From the NCBI RefSeq assembly GCF_900302455.1, contig NZ_ONZG01000006.1, positions 248,001-312,000 on the forward strand: a stretch of DNA of 64,000 nt, given 5' to 3'. Position 1 is the stretch's first letter; each line of letters opens with the position of its first letter. Shown here piece after piece: positions 50,238-59,678 of this stretch. A model generated the notes under the pieces. It did no database searches, was not told where the DNA came from, and saw only the letters and a list, made by a program, of their open reading frames with translations. This DNA comes from Falsiruegeria mediterranea M17 (GTDB lineage: Bacteria; Pseudomonadota; Alphaproteobacteria; Rhodobacterales; Rhodobacteraceae). Both the position numbers and the translations under genes were made by a program.

Positions 50238-52004
50238 TCAGTATTCTGGGAAATCAGCATCCAACAGGCTGTCAGAGCCGTGCAGGATACGGGTCATTTC
50301 GGTTCGGCACTCTGGCAACATGTGCTGGGCAAAAAACAATGCTGTGGCAGTCTTTTGAGTCATGAAGACCGTATCTTGCCCTGCTTTCAAGCATTTCTGA
50401 GCAACCAAAGCGCCTTTGCCCAGGTTCCATCCGGCGGCCAACGTTCCTGCCAACATCAAGAAGGGAACAGACCCGGCAAAGGCCGCGTCAATGTCGTTGC
50501 GACTTTTGTCCAGCAACCAATTGAGAGCGGTTTCGAAAGCAACACGCGCTTCGGTCAGGGCCGCACCAATCGCTTGTGATGTTTCGTCTCCCTCAGCCAG
50601 CTCAGCTTCGGTTTCAGCGATCCGTGCAGCAAAGTCCCGAGCGGCCTTGCCACCGTCGCGCATCACCTTGCGCCCCAAGAGGTCATTCGCCTGGATCGCG
50701 GTGGTTCCCTCGTAGATAGGCAGAATGCGGGCGTCACGATAGTGCTGTGCGGCGCCGGTTTCTTCGATGAAGCCCATGCCGCCGTGAATTTGCACACCGA
50801 GTGAGGCAACTTCGACCGCACGTTCAGAGCAAAAGCCCTTGACCAGGGGAACCATGAATTCGGCCAGAGCACTCAATTCAGGATCTTCCTGGTGATGAGC
50901 GAGGTCCAGCAAACCAGCTGTGGCCGCCGCGATGGCACGCCCGCCTTCGATGAGGCTGCGCATGCGCAAGAGCATCCGGCGAACGTCGGGATGCTCGATA
51001 ATCGCCACGGCATCCTTGGAGAAACCATTGACAGGACGGCTTTGCACCCTGCCGCGGGCATAGGCCAATGCGCGTTGATAGGCCCGCTCAGCGGTTGCAA
51101 TCCCTTGCACCCCGACCGAGAAGCGCGCGGCGTTCATCATCACGAACATATACGCGAGGCCGTGATTTTCTGTCCCGATCAGGAAACCGGTTGCATCTTT
51201 GTATTCCAGCACGGCCGTAGGGCTGGCGCGGACACCGAGTTTATGTTCGATACTCACGCAATTCACCGTGTTTTCAGCCCCCAGGGTACCGTCTGCATTC
51301 ACCAGCCTTTGCGGCACGATGAACAGGCTCAACCCTTTTGGTCCGGCGGGGGCATCGGGTGTGCGTGCAAGGACCAGATGGATGATGTTTTCCGTCAGAT
51401 CATGCGCACCATAGGTGATGAAGATCTTGGTGCCGGAAATGCCATAGCTGCCGTCTTCACGCCTTGTTGCCTTTGTGGACACGCGCCCCAGATCGCTCCC
51501 GGCTTGGGGTTCCGTCAGGTTCATCGTGCCTGACCAGCGCCCTGCGATCAGCGGCTCTAGATATGTCGCCTTCTGAGCATCCGAGCCGGTCAACAACAAT
51601 GCCTCGATCGCGCCATCCGTCAGAAGTGGGCATAGGCCAAAACTCATATCCGCAGCATTGAGCATTTCGACCCCGGCAGCGCCAGCGGCGCGCGGGAAGC
51701 CCATGCCGCCATGTTCGACCGGATGCACCAGCGCTTGCCACCCCATTTCGACAAACTGGGCATAAGTGCGAACATCCCCTGTCGGCATCGACACCTGACC
51801 GTTGTCGAACTGGGCGCCTAATGCATCCCCGATGTGGTTCAGAGGCGCCACTTGTTCCTGGCAGAAACGGGAGTAGCTCTCCAACGCGGCGCTGATGTCC
51901 TCCAGGTCATGGCTCGAATAGACATTCATGGCTGACACCTGATCCCAAAAGGACAAATGTTCGATACAAAACATCAGGTCCTTCACGGGGGGTATGTAGG
52001 ACAT
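50238..52004 (-). CDS. Acyl-CoA dehydrogenase (long DmdC-like type)
   Basis: 588-aa FAD acyl-CoA dehydrogenase of the extended class. MNLTEPQAGSDLG near residue 155, ITYGAHDLTENI, and catalytic Glu in LPIYEGTTAIQAND at about residue 430, followed by an extra C-terminal domain. It is paralogous to the enzyme encoded at 27240-29009. GAGGAG before the ATG at 52004. A divergent AraC-type regulator gene starts 117 bp away, which suggests local, substrate-responsive control of this two-gene operon. The substrate is unknown; methylmercaptopropionyl-CoA is one candidate in a roseobacter. Confidence 0.9.
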   Translation of the reverse strand: MSYIPPVKDLMFCIEHLSFWDQVSAMNVYSSHDLEDISAALESYSRFCQEQVAPLNHIGDALGAQFDNGQVSMPTGDVRTYAQFVEMGWQALVHPVEHGGMGFPRAAGAAGVEMLNAADMSFGLCPLLTDGAIEALLLTGSDAQKATYLEPLIAGRWSGTMNLTEPQAGSDLGRVSTKATRREDGSYGISGTKIFITYGAHDLTENIIHLVLARTPDAPAGPKGLSLFIVPQRLVNADGTLGAENTVNCVSIEHKLGVRASPTAVLEYKDATGFLIGTENHGLAYMFVMMNAARFSVGVQGIATAERAYQRALAYARGRVQSRPVNGFSKDAVAIIEHPDVRRMLLRMRSLIEGGRAIAAATAGLLDLAHHQEDPELSALAEFMVPLVKGFCSERAVEVASLGVQIHGGMGFIEETGAAQHYRDARILPIYEGTTAIQANDLLGRKVMRDGGKAARDFAARIAETEAELAEGDETSQAIGAALTEARVAFETALNWLLDKSRNDIDAAFAGSVPFLMLAGTLAAGWNLGKGALVAQKCLKAGQDTVFMTQKTATALFFAQHMLPECRTEMTRILHGSDSLLDADFPEY

Positions 52005-52121
52005 TCGGTTCTCCTCAATGGTTCAGCAGTATTGTTTTGCGTCACCTACCGTGGGTACGGCTTGCCTATAAGCTCATCTTTTGCCAAAAATGTATCTGAT
52101 CACGCCAACCAAGAGCGACCC

Positions 52122-53135
52122 TTGTCCAACCAAGATCCAATATCACTCACAACCGTGTCAGCCGCTTTCGTGCAGGATTGGTTGGATGCGCTCCGCTCGA
52201 TCTGCCCACCGGACATCATGACGTCCTTGCTGTCTCGCTCTGGCATTCCACTCAATCCGATGAGCCCTGAACAACGTGTCACCTTGAACGAGATCGCGCG
52301 TCTCTACCAACTTGCCGCACCGGAAACGGGTGACGAAATGATGGGGCTGTGGGGGCGGCCAATCCGCCCTCGCGCGCTGCAACATCTGGTTACGGTTCAA
52401 CGAGACGCTGGCAGCATGGCGTCAGCGCTCTATCGTTTCACGACATTTTGGAACCTTTTGCTGGATGATTACCGCCTGGACTTGCGCACCGAAGCAACGG
52501 AGGTGGAGCTTACCCTTACACCTTACGCCATGGGGTCCCGACCGCAGCGATTTGGTCACATGCTGCTATTGAAACTCGCTCATGGGTTGCTGTCATGGCT
52601 TGGCGGGGTCGAAACACCGATACTGGAGGTGCAATTTGCTTTTGCCCGTCCGGATTTTGCTGCGGATTACGCTGTCGTCTTTCCGTGCCCCGTCCTGTTT
52701 GGCGCGGGCCAAACCAGTATTCTGTTCGACCCCCGGCAGTTCACCCGTCCGATTGACCGCAGTCCTGCCGAAGCATCCGATTTTCTGGAGCGCGCGCCGC
52801 TTGATTGGATATTCACGCGTTCGCGCGCCCATACCAACAGCCTGCGCGTACGGGCCTTTTTGTATGGTGCAGAGTGGCGCACCAGCCAGCTTACCGATGC
52901 CGCCGTCGCTCTAAAAATGTCGCCCCGGACATTGAACCGTCGCCTGAAAGAGGAAGGAACCTGCTTTCAGGACATCAAGGACGCTCTGCGTCGCGACATC
53001 GCAATTCGGGCGCTTCGGCAAGGGACGGACAGTATCGAACAGATTGCCTATGACACAGGTTTCTCAGCACCGGCAAATTTCCACCGCGCTTTTCGCAGAT
53101 GGACAAACCGGACGCCAAGATCATACCGAGTGTAG
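52122..53135 (+). CDS. AraC family transcriptional regulator
   Basis: 337 aa from the assumed start. An N-terminal effector-sensing region of the PF12625 type (FVQDWLDALRSICPP, LVTVQRDAGSMASALYRF, LLLKLAHGLLSWL) precedes a C-terminal AraC DNA-binding domain (TDAAVALKMSPRTLNRRLKE, then DSIEQIAYDTGFSAPANFHR). The start is uncertain: the frame is open much further upstream, over the divergent dehydrogenase start, which is unlikely to be coding. I placed it at a TTG (52122) just before family residues begin. Likely activator of the divergent acyl-CoA dehydrogenase/crotonase operon. Confidence 0.83.
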   Translation: MSNQDPISLTTVSAAFVQDWLDALRSICPPDIMTSLLSRSGIPLNPMSPEQRVTLNEIARLYQLAAPETGDEMMGLWGRPIRPRALQHLVTVQRDAGSMASALYRFTTFWNLLLDDYRLDLRTEATEVELTLTPYAMGSRPQRFGHMLLLKLAHGLLSWLGGVETPILEVQFAFARPDFAADYAVVFPCPVLFGAGQTSILFDPRQFTRPIDRSPAEASDFLERAPLDWIFTRSRAHTNSLRVRAFLYGAEWRTSQLTDAAVALKMSPRTLNRRLKEEGTCFQDIKDALRRDIAIRALRQGTDSIEQIAYDTGFSAPANFHRAFRRWTNRTPRSYRV

Positions 53136-53312
53136 GATTGCGGGAAACTGGACCTGTTGGCGCGCTCCACGAAACGGCGCGCGTTGTCAAAAAAACCTTC
53201 TCAGAAGCGGCGCTCGGTGCGACAGTCCTGTTGTGACGGTGCTACCTGGCCCTAACGACAAATGGGGGGATCACGTGTCGGTGCCACAAACACCACAGTA
53301 GGAGCCCACAAC

Positions 53313-54095
53313 ATGCCACGCCGCTTTGTCGATCTGTCTGTCCCCTTGGAGATGGGCATTGTTTCCGACCCGCCGATCATGCTGCCGCAGATCGAATACC
53401 TGAACCATGACCAGACTGCCGGTCAGGTCATGTCGTTCTTTCCAGGCCTGACGCGCCACGATCTGCCAGGCGGCGAGGGGTGGGCAATCGAGCGGTTGCA
53501 GATCGCCACCCACAACGGCACCCATCTCGATGCGCCCTATCACCATCATTCGACCATGAACAACGGCGAGCGGGCGATCACCATCGACGAAGTTCCTCTG
53601 GAATGGTGCATGAATCCCGGCGTCAAACTGGACTTTCGCCATTTCGATGACGGTTACGTGGTGACGGCCGCAGACGTTGAGGCCGAGCTGGCGCGGATCG
53701 GACATGAGCTGCAACCGTTGGATATTGTGGTGGTCAACACATCTGCGGGTATGCACTACGGCCAACCTGACTACCTGGTGAAAGGCTGCGGCATGGGGCG
53801 CGAAGCGACGCTTTATCTGACCGAGCGGGGCGTGCGGGTGACCGGCACTGACGCCTGGAGCTGGGACGCGCCCTTTCCACTGACGGCTCAGACCTATGCC
53901 GAGACGGGCGATGCCTCGATCATCTGGGAGGGGCATCGGGCGTCGATGGACATCGGCTATTGCCACATGGAAAAGCTGTCGAACCTTGAGGACCTGCCAC
54001 CCAATGGTTTTGAAATCTCGTGCTTTCCGTTCAAGATCAAAGGCGCCTCAGCCGGGTTTATTCGGGCCGTGGCGATCTTTGAAGACGAAGGTTAA
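53313..54095 (+). CDS. Cyclase family protein (metal-dependent hydrolase)
   Basis: 260-aa PF04199 protein with an intact metal-binding motif HNGTHLDAPYHHH at about residues 69-81 and a second motif TDAWSWDAPF. It is longer and more canonical than the cyclase at 29112. Known members hydrolyse N-formylkynurenine or close/open rings in other pathways; the substrate here is not evident. AGGAG before the ATG at 53313. It ends 4 bases inside the convergent DUF1489 gene. No pathway partner lies directly beside it. Confidence 0.83.
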   Translation: MPRRFVDLSVPLEMGIVSDPPIMLPQIEYLNHDQTAGQVMSFFPGLTRHDLPGGEGWAIERLQIATHNGTHLDAPYHHHSTMNNGERAITIDEVPLEWCMNPGVKLDFRHFDDGYVVTAADVEAELARIGHELQPLDIVVVNTSAGMHYGQPDYLVKGCGMGREATLYLTERGVRVTGTDAWSWDAPFPLTAQTYAETGDASIIWEGHRASMDIGYCHMEKLSNLEDLPPNGFEISCFPFKIKGASAGFIRAVAIFEDEG

Positions 54096-54511
54096 AGCAC
54101 GCCGATTTCGGCCAAAGCCCGGTTCAACTCGTCTGGGATTGGGTCATCTTGTGTGCGCCCCTTGGGCAGGTCAGGTGGCGTGTCCTCGGGCTTGAGGTAG
54201 CGCCAGCCCTGAAATGGGCGTTTCAGGGCGGTCTGGGTGCGGTGCAGCTCTGGGTCGAGCACAATGGCGCAGCGGCGGATGCCATCCGAACCTATGACCT
54301 CGTCCATACGCAGGACCTTTTGGCGGCATTGGATCACGCCTTTGATGACCCAATAGATCGAGCCACCATTTAGAATCTCGGCTTCACGTTTGGGCCACAT
54401 GCGGGTGACATGACGGGGCAATCCATCCTCGGTCTGAGCCGCACGGCTTTGCTGCCAGACGTCGAGGGTCTCGGGCGATTCCGTCCCGACCGAGAGTTTG
54501 ATGAGGTTCAT
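54092..54511 (-). CDS. DUF1489 family protein
   Basis: 139-aa member of DUF1489, a small alphaproteobacterial family of unknown function. The opening MNLIKLSVG, HVTRMWPKR, GGSIYWVIKGVIQCRQ and GWRYLKPEDTPPDL stretches are the family's typical features. The ATG at 54511 fits the family start; a GTG 12 bases upstream is also possible. A housekeeping-type gene unrelated to the surrounding catabolic genes, it marks the edge of a more conserved block with nrdJ. Confidence 0.85.
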   Translation of the reverse strand: MNLIKLSVGTESPETLDVWQQSRAAQTEDGLPRHVTRMWPKREAEILNGGSIYWVIKGVIQCRQKVLRMDEVIGSDGIRRCAIVLDPELHRTQTALKRPFQGWRYLKPEDTPPDLPKGRTQDDPIPDELNRALAEIGVL

Positions 54512-54702
54512 GAATTTATCCACAGATCATCCCCAGAGTCGTCCTCAGGCCATAGACCGAGGAGTCTAGCGTCTTACTTGGTGAAGACAAGGTGTTGTGG
54601 TATGTTGATCAAAAAACAACCCTCGCTACTAATTGTTGTGTTGTGATCTGAGTAAGAAACATTGTAACTCTCTGGCCGCTGCCGCCACCAAGGAATCAAA
54701 AA

Positions 54703-56985
54703 ATGAGTCGCTTTGCCGCCCCTATCGCCGAGCAGATCTGGGATATGAAATACCGCTTCAAACAAGCGGACGGAACGCCCATCGACGTGTCGGTCGAAGA
54801 TAGCTGGCGGCGAATTGCCCGTGATTTGGCCCGCGTCGAGAAAGATCCGGCGCATTGGGAAGAGCGGTTCTTTGAAGCTCTGGAAGATTTCAAATACCTG
54901 CCCGCCGGCCGCATCACTGCCGGAGCGGGCACCGCCCGGCAAGTGACCCTGTTCAACTGCTTTGTCATGGGCACCGTACCCGACAGCATGGGCGGCATCT
55001 TTGATATGCTGAAAGAGGCGGCGTTGACCATGCAGCAGGGTGGGGGGATCGGCTATGATTTCTCGACCATCCGTCCAAGGGGCGCGGATGTGCACGGCGT
55101 GGCCGCGGATGCCTCGGGCCCACTGTCGTTCATGGATGTCTGGGATGCGATGTGCCGCACAATCATGTCCGCTGGCTCGCGTCGGGGTGCGATGATGGCG
55201 ACCATGCGCTGTGATCACCCGGACATCGAGCAATTCATCACCGCCAAATCCGACCCTGCGCGTCTGCGCATGTTCAACATGTCGGTGCTGGTGACCGACC
55301 CCTTCATGGAAGCGGTCAAGGCCGATGGCCCTTGGGAACTGGTGTTTGGTGACAAGGTCTATCACACTGTCCAGGCCCGTGATCTGTGGAACAAGATCAT
55401 GCAGGCGACCTATGACTATGCCGAGCCGGGCGTGATCTTCATCGACCGGATCAACAAGGCCAACAACCTGAATTACGTGGAGACCATCGCCGCGACCAAC
55501 CCCTGCGGCGAACAACCTTTGCCGCCCTATGGTGCGTGCCTGCTCGGGTCGATCAATATGGCGCGTTTGGTCAAGAACCCGTTCGAAAAAGACGCGGAAC
55601 TGGACCCTGACGCGATGCAGGAATTGGTCGCCACTGCCGTTCGCATGATGGACAACGTGGTCGATGCCTCCAAATTCCCGCTGCCCGAACAGGCAGCCGA
55701 GGCGCAAGCCAAGCGCCGGATCGGTCTGGGCGTCACGGGTCTTGCCGATGCGCTTTTGATGCTGGGCCTGCGCTATGGCTCGGACGAGGCGGCGCGTCAG
55801 ACCGAGCGCTGGTTGCACGCGATCGCCCGCGCCGCGTATCTGGCGTCGGTGGATTTGGCGAAGGAAAAGGGGGCGTTCCCGCTGTTCGACGCCGAGAATT
55901 ACCTGGCAAGCGGCACCATGCTGGCGATGGACGACGACGTGCGCGATGCCATCCGCGAACATGGCATCCGCAACGCGCTGCTGACGTCGATCGCGCCGAC
56001 CGGGACCATTTCGCTGTATGCAGGTAACGTCAGCTCAGGCATCGAGCCGGTCTTCGCCTACGCCTATACCCGCAAGGTTTTGCAAAAGGACGGTTCGCGC
56101 ACCGAAGAAGAGGTCGTGGATTATGCCGTGCAGCTGTGGCGCGACAAATTCGGCAACAAGGAGTTGCCGGACTACTTCGTCAACGCACAGACCTTGGCCC
56201 CGACCGATCACGTCAAGATGCAGGCCGCTGCGCAGAAGTGGATCGACAGTTCGATTTCGAAAACCATCAACTGCCCCGAAGACATCTCTTTCGATGCGTT
56301 CAAGGACGTCTACATGCAGGCTTGGGATCAAGGCTGCAAAGGGTGCACGACCTACCGCCCGAATGACGTCACCGGTTCGGTTCTGACTGTGTCCGAGAGC
56401 TCGGAGAAAGCGCCGGGCGAAAGCGCCGATGCTCCACATGAGGTGGAGGGCGGCGACGTGATCTACATGTCCGAACCGTTGGACCGTCCTCAGTCGCTGG
56501 AAGGATCGACCTACAAGCTGAAGTGGCCCGATAGCGAACACGCGATCTATCTGACCATCAACGACATCATCATTGGCGGTCGTCGCCGTCCGTTCGAGGT
56601 GTTTATCAACTCTAAGAACATGGAGCACTATGCCTGGACGCTGGCGTTGACGCGCATGATCTCGGCGGTGTTCCGTCGCGGTGGTGATGTCTCGTTTGTG
56701 GTGGAAGAGCTGAAGGCTGTATTCGACCCGCGTGGCGGGGCCTGGGTGCAAGGCAAGTACATCCCCTCGATCCTGGCGGCAATCGGCGGCGTGATCGAAC
56801 AGCATATGGTTGCGATCGGGTTTCTTGAGGGTGAAGGCATGGGCCTCAAATCTGATCCGCAGGCGCAAGTGGTCAACACCGACACCAATCGCGGCAAAGC
56901 TTGCCCAAGTTGTGGTCAATACGATCTGGTGATGATCGAGGGCTGCATGACCTGCCGCAGTTGTGGCCATTCGAAGTGTGGCTGA
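54703..56985 (+). CDS. nrdJ: Adenosylcobalamin-dependent (class II) ribonucleotide reductase
   Basis: 760-aa B12-dependent ribonucleotide reductase, making deoxyribonucleotides without an O2-dependent radical subunit. Redox Cys86 in LFNCFVMG; the active-site loop NPCGEQPLP gives Cys268 and Glu270; GTISLYAGNVSSGIEP in the barrel. The C-terminal tail carries zinc-ribbon-like cysteines (CPSCGQYDLV, CMTCRSCGHSKCG). No nrdAB or nrdR gene is adjacent. I looked for a cobalamin riboswitch and NrdR boxes in the 191-bp leader and found neither. Confidence 0.93.
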   Translation: MSRFAAPIAEQIWDMKYRFKQADGTPIDVSVEDSWRRIARDLARVEKDPAHWEERFFEALEDFKYLPAGRITAGAGTARQVTLFNCFVMGTVPDSMGGIFDMLKEAALTMQQGGGIGYDFSTIRPRGADVHGVAADASGPLSFMDVWDAMCRTIMSAGSRRGAMMATMRCDHPDIEQFITAKSDPARLRMFNMSVLVTDPFMEAVKADGPWELVFGDKVYHTVQARDLWNKIMQATYDYAEPGVIFIDRINKANNLNYVETIAATNPCGEQPLPPYGACLLGSINMARLVKNPFEKDAELDPDAMQELVATAVRMMDNVVDASKFPLPEQAAEAQAKRRIGLGVTGLADALLMLGLRYGSDEAARQTERWLHAIARAAYLASVDLAKEKGAFPLFDAENYLASGTMLAMDDDVRDAIREHGIRNALLTSIAPTGTISLYAGNVSSGIEPVFAYAYTRKVLQKDGSRTEEEVVDYAVQLWRDKFGNKELPDYFVNAQTLAPTDHVKMQAAAQKWIDSSISKTINCPEDISFDAFKDVYMQAWDQGCKGCTTYRPNDVTGSVLTVSESSEKAPGESADAPHEVEGGDVIYMSEPLDRPQSLEGSTYKLKWPDSEHAIYLTINDIIIGGRRRPFEVFINSKNMEHYAWTLALTRMISAVFRRGGDVSFVVEELKAVFDPRGGAWVQGKYIPSILAAIGGVIEQHMVAIGFLEGEGMGLKSDPQAQVVNTDTNRGKACPSCGQYDLVMIEGCMTCRSCGHSKCG

Positions 56986-57072
56986 CTGGGTCGGGTTTGC
57001 AGTTTGTTGTGAAAGCTCGCATCAGTCTGCAATTTGACCAGTTCAGATTGCAATTCTGACCACCAAAAGAAA

Positions 57073-57106
57073 GCCGCTGCCTCAAAAGGCGGTGGCATTC
57101 TATTTC
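57073..57106 (+). terminator. Probable terminator of nrdJ
   Basis: A 10-bp stem (GCCGCTGCCT with AGGCGGTGGC, two G-U pairs) and a CAAA loop, followed by ATTCTATTT. It lies about 90 bases after the nrdJ stop and ends just before the insertion sequence. Confidence 0.55.
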
Positions 57107-57110
57107 CGAC

Positions 57111-58169
57111 GGCTTTGTTGCACAAATCGGTTGAAGGGCAGACTTCCCCTTTCCCCGGACGGACTTATCGTGTGGACTCTGTGAGCGGTATGCCAAGAGC
57201 GGTGTAGCGGTTGCGCACGGCAATGCGAACTTGGATTTCTGCAACCTGACGGTCGAAGCCCCGCGCCATCAAGGATTGGCCCGGTCGCTTCACACAGTGC
57301 ATCTTGGTCTCGACGCGGCTCCTGCGGTGATATCCGCTCCACCGTTTCCAAATGGGTCGGCCAAGATAGCGCGAGGCATCAACTGCATCGTTCCATGCGA
57401 TGGCTCCGGCTGTAGTGGGTTTCTACGGTTTGGCGTTCTTGCGTGGCGGTATGACGTCATGGGCACCATGGGCACCATGGGCGGCAATCGCGTCATGGCA
57501 TTTGCGTGTGTCATATGCCCCGTCTGCGGTCACTGACCCGACGTCCTGATCGGGTGGGATTTGGTTCAGCAGCTCGGGCAGCACAGGTGCATCCCCAACA
57601 TTTCTGGTCGTGACCTCGACGGCCCGCACCTCCAGCGTTTCCTCGTCGATCCCTATGTGTATCTTGCGCCAGATGCGGCGTTTTGAGCCGCCGTGCTTGC
57701 GGGCGTTCCACTCGCCTTCTCCCTCGGATTTGATGCCCGTACTATCGATCAGCAGGTTCATCGGGCCGGTTCCACCGCGATAGGGTAGGTTCACGTTCAG
57801 TGTCTTTTGACGTCGGCTCAATGTGCTGAAATCCGGCGCAGCCCAATCCAGCCCCGCCATCCGCAACAGGCTCTGAACGAACCCTGTCGTCTGCCGAAGC
57901 GGCATTCTGCACAGCACTCTCAGGGTAAGGCACGTCTGGATCGCCGCATCACTGAAACTTTGTTGTCGGCCGCGTTTCCCGGTCGGCGGCGGCACCCAGA
58001 CCATCTCGGGGTCGAACCAAACCGATAGTGATCCGCGCTGTTTCAACGACTTGTTATACGACGGCCAATTCTTCGTCTTGTACTTCGTGGGTGAACAACT
58101 GTTCATGCATTCCAGCTATCATGCTGGTTTCACGCAATGAATCCCTCAGCCGATTTGTGCAACAAAGCC
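57111..58169 (-). mobile_element. IS5-family insertion sequence (inactivated)
   Basis: A 1059-bp element bounded by imperfect terminal inverted repeats. The left end reads GGCTTTGTTGCACAAATCGG and the right end, reverse complemented, starts with the same 20 bases; they then diverge slightly (TTGAAGGG against CTGAGGG). It encodes one IS5-type transposase on the minus strand, broken by a stop codon. I saw no target duplication at the junctions (left flank ends in cgac, right flank starts with cttt), so the element is old or one flank has been rearranged. It sits between nrdJ and the MFS/LysR/fused-enzyme cluster. Confidence 0.85.
57165..58106 (-). pseudogene. IS5-family transposase with in-frame TAG stop
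   Basis: A 313-codon transposase frame. It opens near the right end and contains RGSLSVWFDPEMVW, LLIDSTGIKSEGEGEW, GGSKRRIWRKIHIGID and GSVTADGAYDTRK, the DDE-type IS5 core. At 57423-57425 a TAG interrupts the frame where relatives have Trp (AKP-stop-KPTTAGA). After it the same frame continues in recognisable transposase sequence (RYLGRPIWKRWSGYH, RSRVETKMHC) to a TAA at 57165. The lost part holds the catalytic Glu region, so the product should be inactive. Just before the stop a 9-bp unit is duplicated (57458-57475), adding a Gly-Ala-His repeat. Confidence 0.85.
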
Positions 58170-58211
58170 CTTTCCAACCCAAATGTTCATTTCGCACGTT
58201 CTCAGCGTCCC

Positions 58212-58246
58212 TGTAAGCAACCCTTACGCGGTTTACGAACGTTTAC
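58212..58246 (+). promoter_or_regulatory. Probable LysR binding region upstream of MFS gene
   Basis: TGTAAGCAACCCTTACG (58212-58228) matches the perfect palindrome TGTAAGCATTGCTTACA of the LysR/fused-enzyme promoter at 13 of 17 positions, including both TGTAAGCA and TTAC arms. A second near-palindrome, GTTTACGAACGTTTAC, follows directly at 58231-58246. The MFS start is 35 bases further on. Confidence 0.5.
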
Positions 58247-58280
58247 CCCTTGGACACCATGGCGACCGGGAGGAACGTTC

Positions 58281-59678
58281 ATGACGCAAAAAGTAGGTTT
58301 GGGAGGTATTGTCTCATACGGCATCGGATCGATTGCATATGGGATCAAGGACAACGGGTTCTCCACTTTCCTGATGATCTATTTCAACCAAGTTTTGGGG
58401 CTTCCGGCTTATCTGGTTGGGATCGCCTTGTTGATCGCGATGTTGGTTGACGCAATTTCAGATCCCTGGGCCGGTTACTTGTCAGATCGTTGCACCTCTC
58501 GCTTGGGACGCAGACATCCGTTCATGTATGCCTCCATCGTGCCGATTGCGATCACCTATTACCTGCTTTGGACGCCGCCAGAGGCCAGCGAGTTCATGCT
58601 GTTTCTCTATCTGACGTTCATGTCGGTGGCGGTGCGTCTGACGCTCACCTTTTTTGAGATTCCCAACTCGGCGTTGATTGGTGAAATTTCTCATGACTAT
58701 GACAAGCGGACAGCCATCACCGGTTTGCGCCTTATGTTCGGATGGCTGGGTGGGGTCATCATGGCAGTGGTCGTCTATCAGGTGTTTTTGCCGGATTCAG
58801 TGGACTACGACCCGGGTATCCTGAACCCAGAAGGTTATACACGATACGCATTCTGGGCCACGTTGGTCATGGTAGTGACGATGTTTGTGTCTGCGGTTGG
58901 AACCCAACGGGCCGTCAAGGTTTTCAGCACTCCCGACACCAGCAGCGAAGGATACGGATTTCGATTTTTCAAGAACGTGGGGCATGTCTTTGCCGACAGT
59001 TCCTTTAGGTCTGTGTTTCTGGCATCGCTGTGCACCAACCTAGTGTCTGGCTTAGCCATGTCGCTGCAACTCTATTTTGGAATCTTCTATTTTGGCCTGA
59101 GTTCAACCCAGATCGCGCTTGTGACGCTGACGATGGTTCCTGCTGCGATCATCGCTTACTTGTCCACTGCATTTGTTGTGCGTGGTTTTGAAAAGAAATC
59201 TGTGGCTGTTACACTGAGCTGGATGGCTCTGGTGTTGTCGGTTTCACTGGTTGTTGGAAAGTACTTCGACGTGCTCCCAGCTCCGCGCAGCCCGGAATTG
59301 TTTTACGTGGTTGCCATCCTGACATTCCTGACGACAACCGTGACCGTACTTTTGAGCGCCGTGAAATTTTCGATGACGATTGATCTTGTAGACGCCGATC
59401 AGATCCGTACTGGCCACCGCGCCGAAGGGCTGTATTTTGCGGCGTTTTCGTTCACGCGCAAGGTTGTGACAGGCCTCGGGATATTTGTGTCGGGCGTCAT
59501 GCTGAGCTTGGGAGCGCAAAGCGGTCGGCTGATTGATGGCAGTACAATGCACTCCATTGCCATCCCCTATGTCGTACTGATCGCAGTGTTGTACGCCTAT
59601 TCTGTTTGGGTGCTGAAGGGGTTCAAACTGACCCGATCCGAACATGGCGATAACCTCCGAGCCCTCGGGAAAGGTTAA
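58281..59678 (+). CDS. GPH-family (MelB-like) MFS transporter, second copy
   Basis: 465-aa, about 12-segment transporter. LVDAISDPWAGYLSDRC near residue 60 and LGRRHPFMYASIVP parallel the transporter at 35462-36883; the two are paralogues of the GPH cation-symporter type. ATG at 58281 with GGGAGGA; the open frame upstream runs into the IS end and is not coding. It is convergent with the LysR gene (stops overlap by 4 bp). A shared LysR-type operator suggests it imports the substrate of, or exports the product of, the fused dehydrogenase/monooxygenase/esterase. Confidence 0.87.
   Translation: MTQKVGLGGIVSYGIGSIAYGIKDNGFSTFLMIYFNQVLGLPAYLVGIALLIAMLVDAISDPWAGYLSDRCTSRLGRRHPFMYASIVPIAITYYLLWTPPEASEFMLFLYLTFMSVAVRLTLTFFEIPNSALIGEISHDYDKRTAITGLRLMFGWLGGVIMAVVVYQVFLPDSVDYDPGILNPEGYTRYAFWATLVMVVTMFVSAVGTQRAVKVFSTPDTSSEGYGFRFFKNVGHVFADSSFRSVFLASLCTNLVSGLAMSLQLYFGIFYFGLSSTQIALVTLTMVPAAIIAYLSTAFVVRGFEKKSVAVTLSWMALVLSVSLVVGKYFDVLPAPRSPELFYVVAILTFLTTTVTVLLSAVKFSMTIDLVDADQIRTGHRAEGLYFAAFSFTRKVVTGLGIFVSGVMLSLGAQSGRLIDGSTMHSIAIPYVVLIAVLYAYSVWVLKGFKLTRSEHGDNLRALGKG

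Noticed and set aside
54512-54702. Possible cobalamin riboswitch or NrdR boxes upstream of nrdJ
   Set aside because: No B12-box-like conserved sequence and no pair of NrdR boxes could be found by eye; a covariance-model search would settle it.
58272-58284. GAACGTTCAT core of the regulon operator at the second MFS gene
   Set aside because: It lies over the ribosome site and start codon and matches only about 10 of 18 positions of the full palindrome; probably coincidental.
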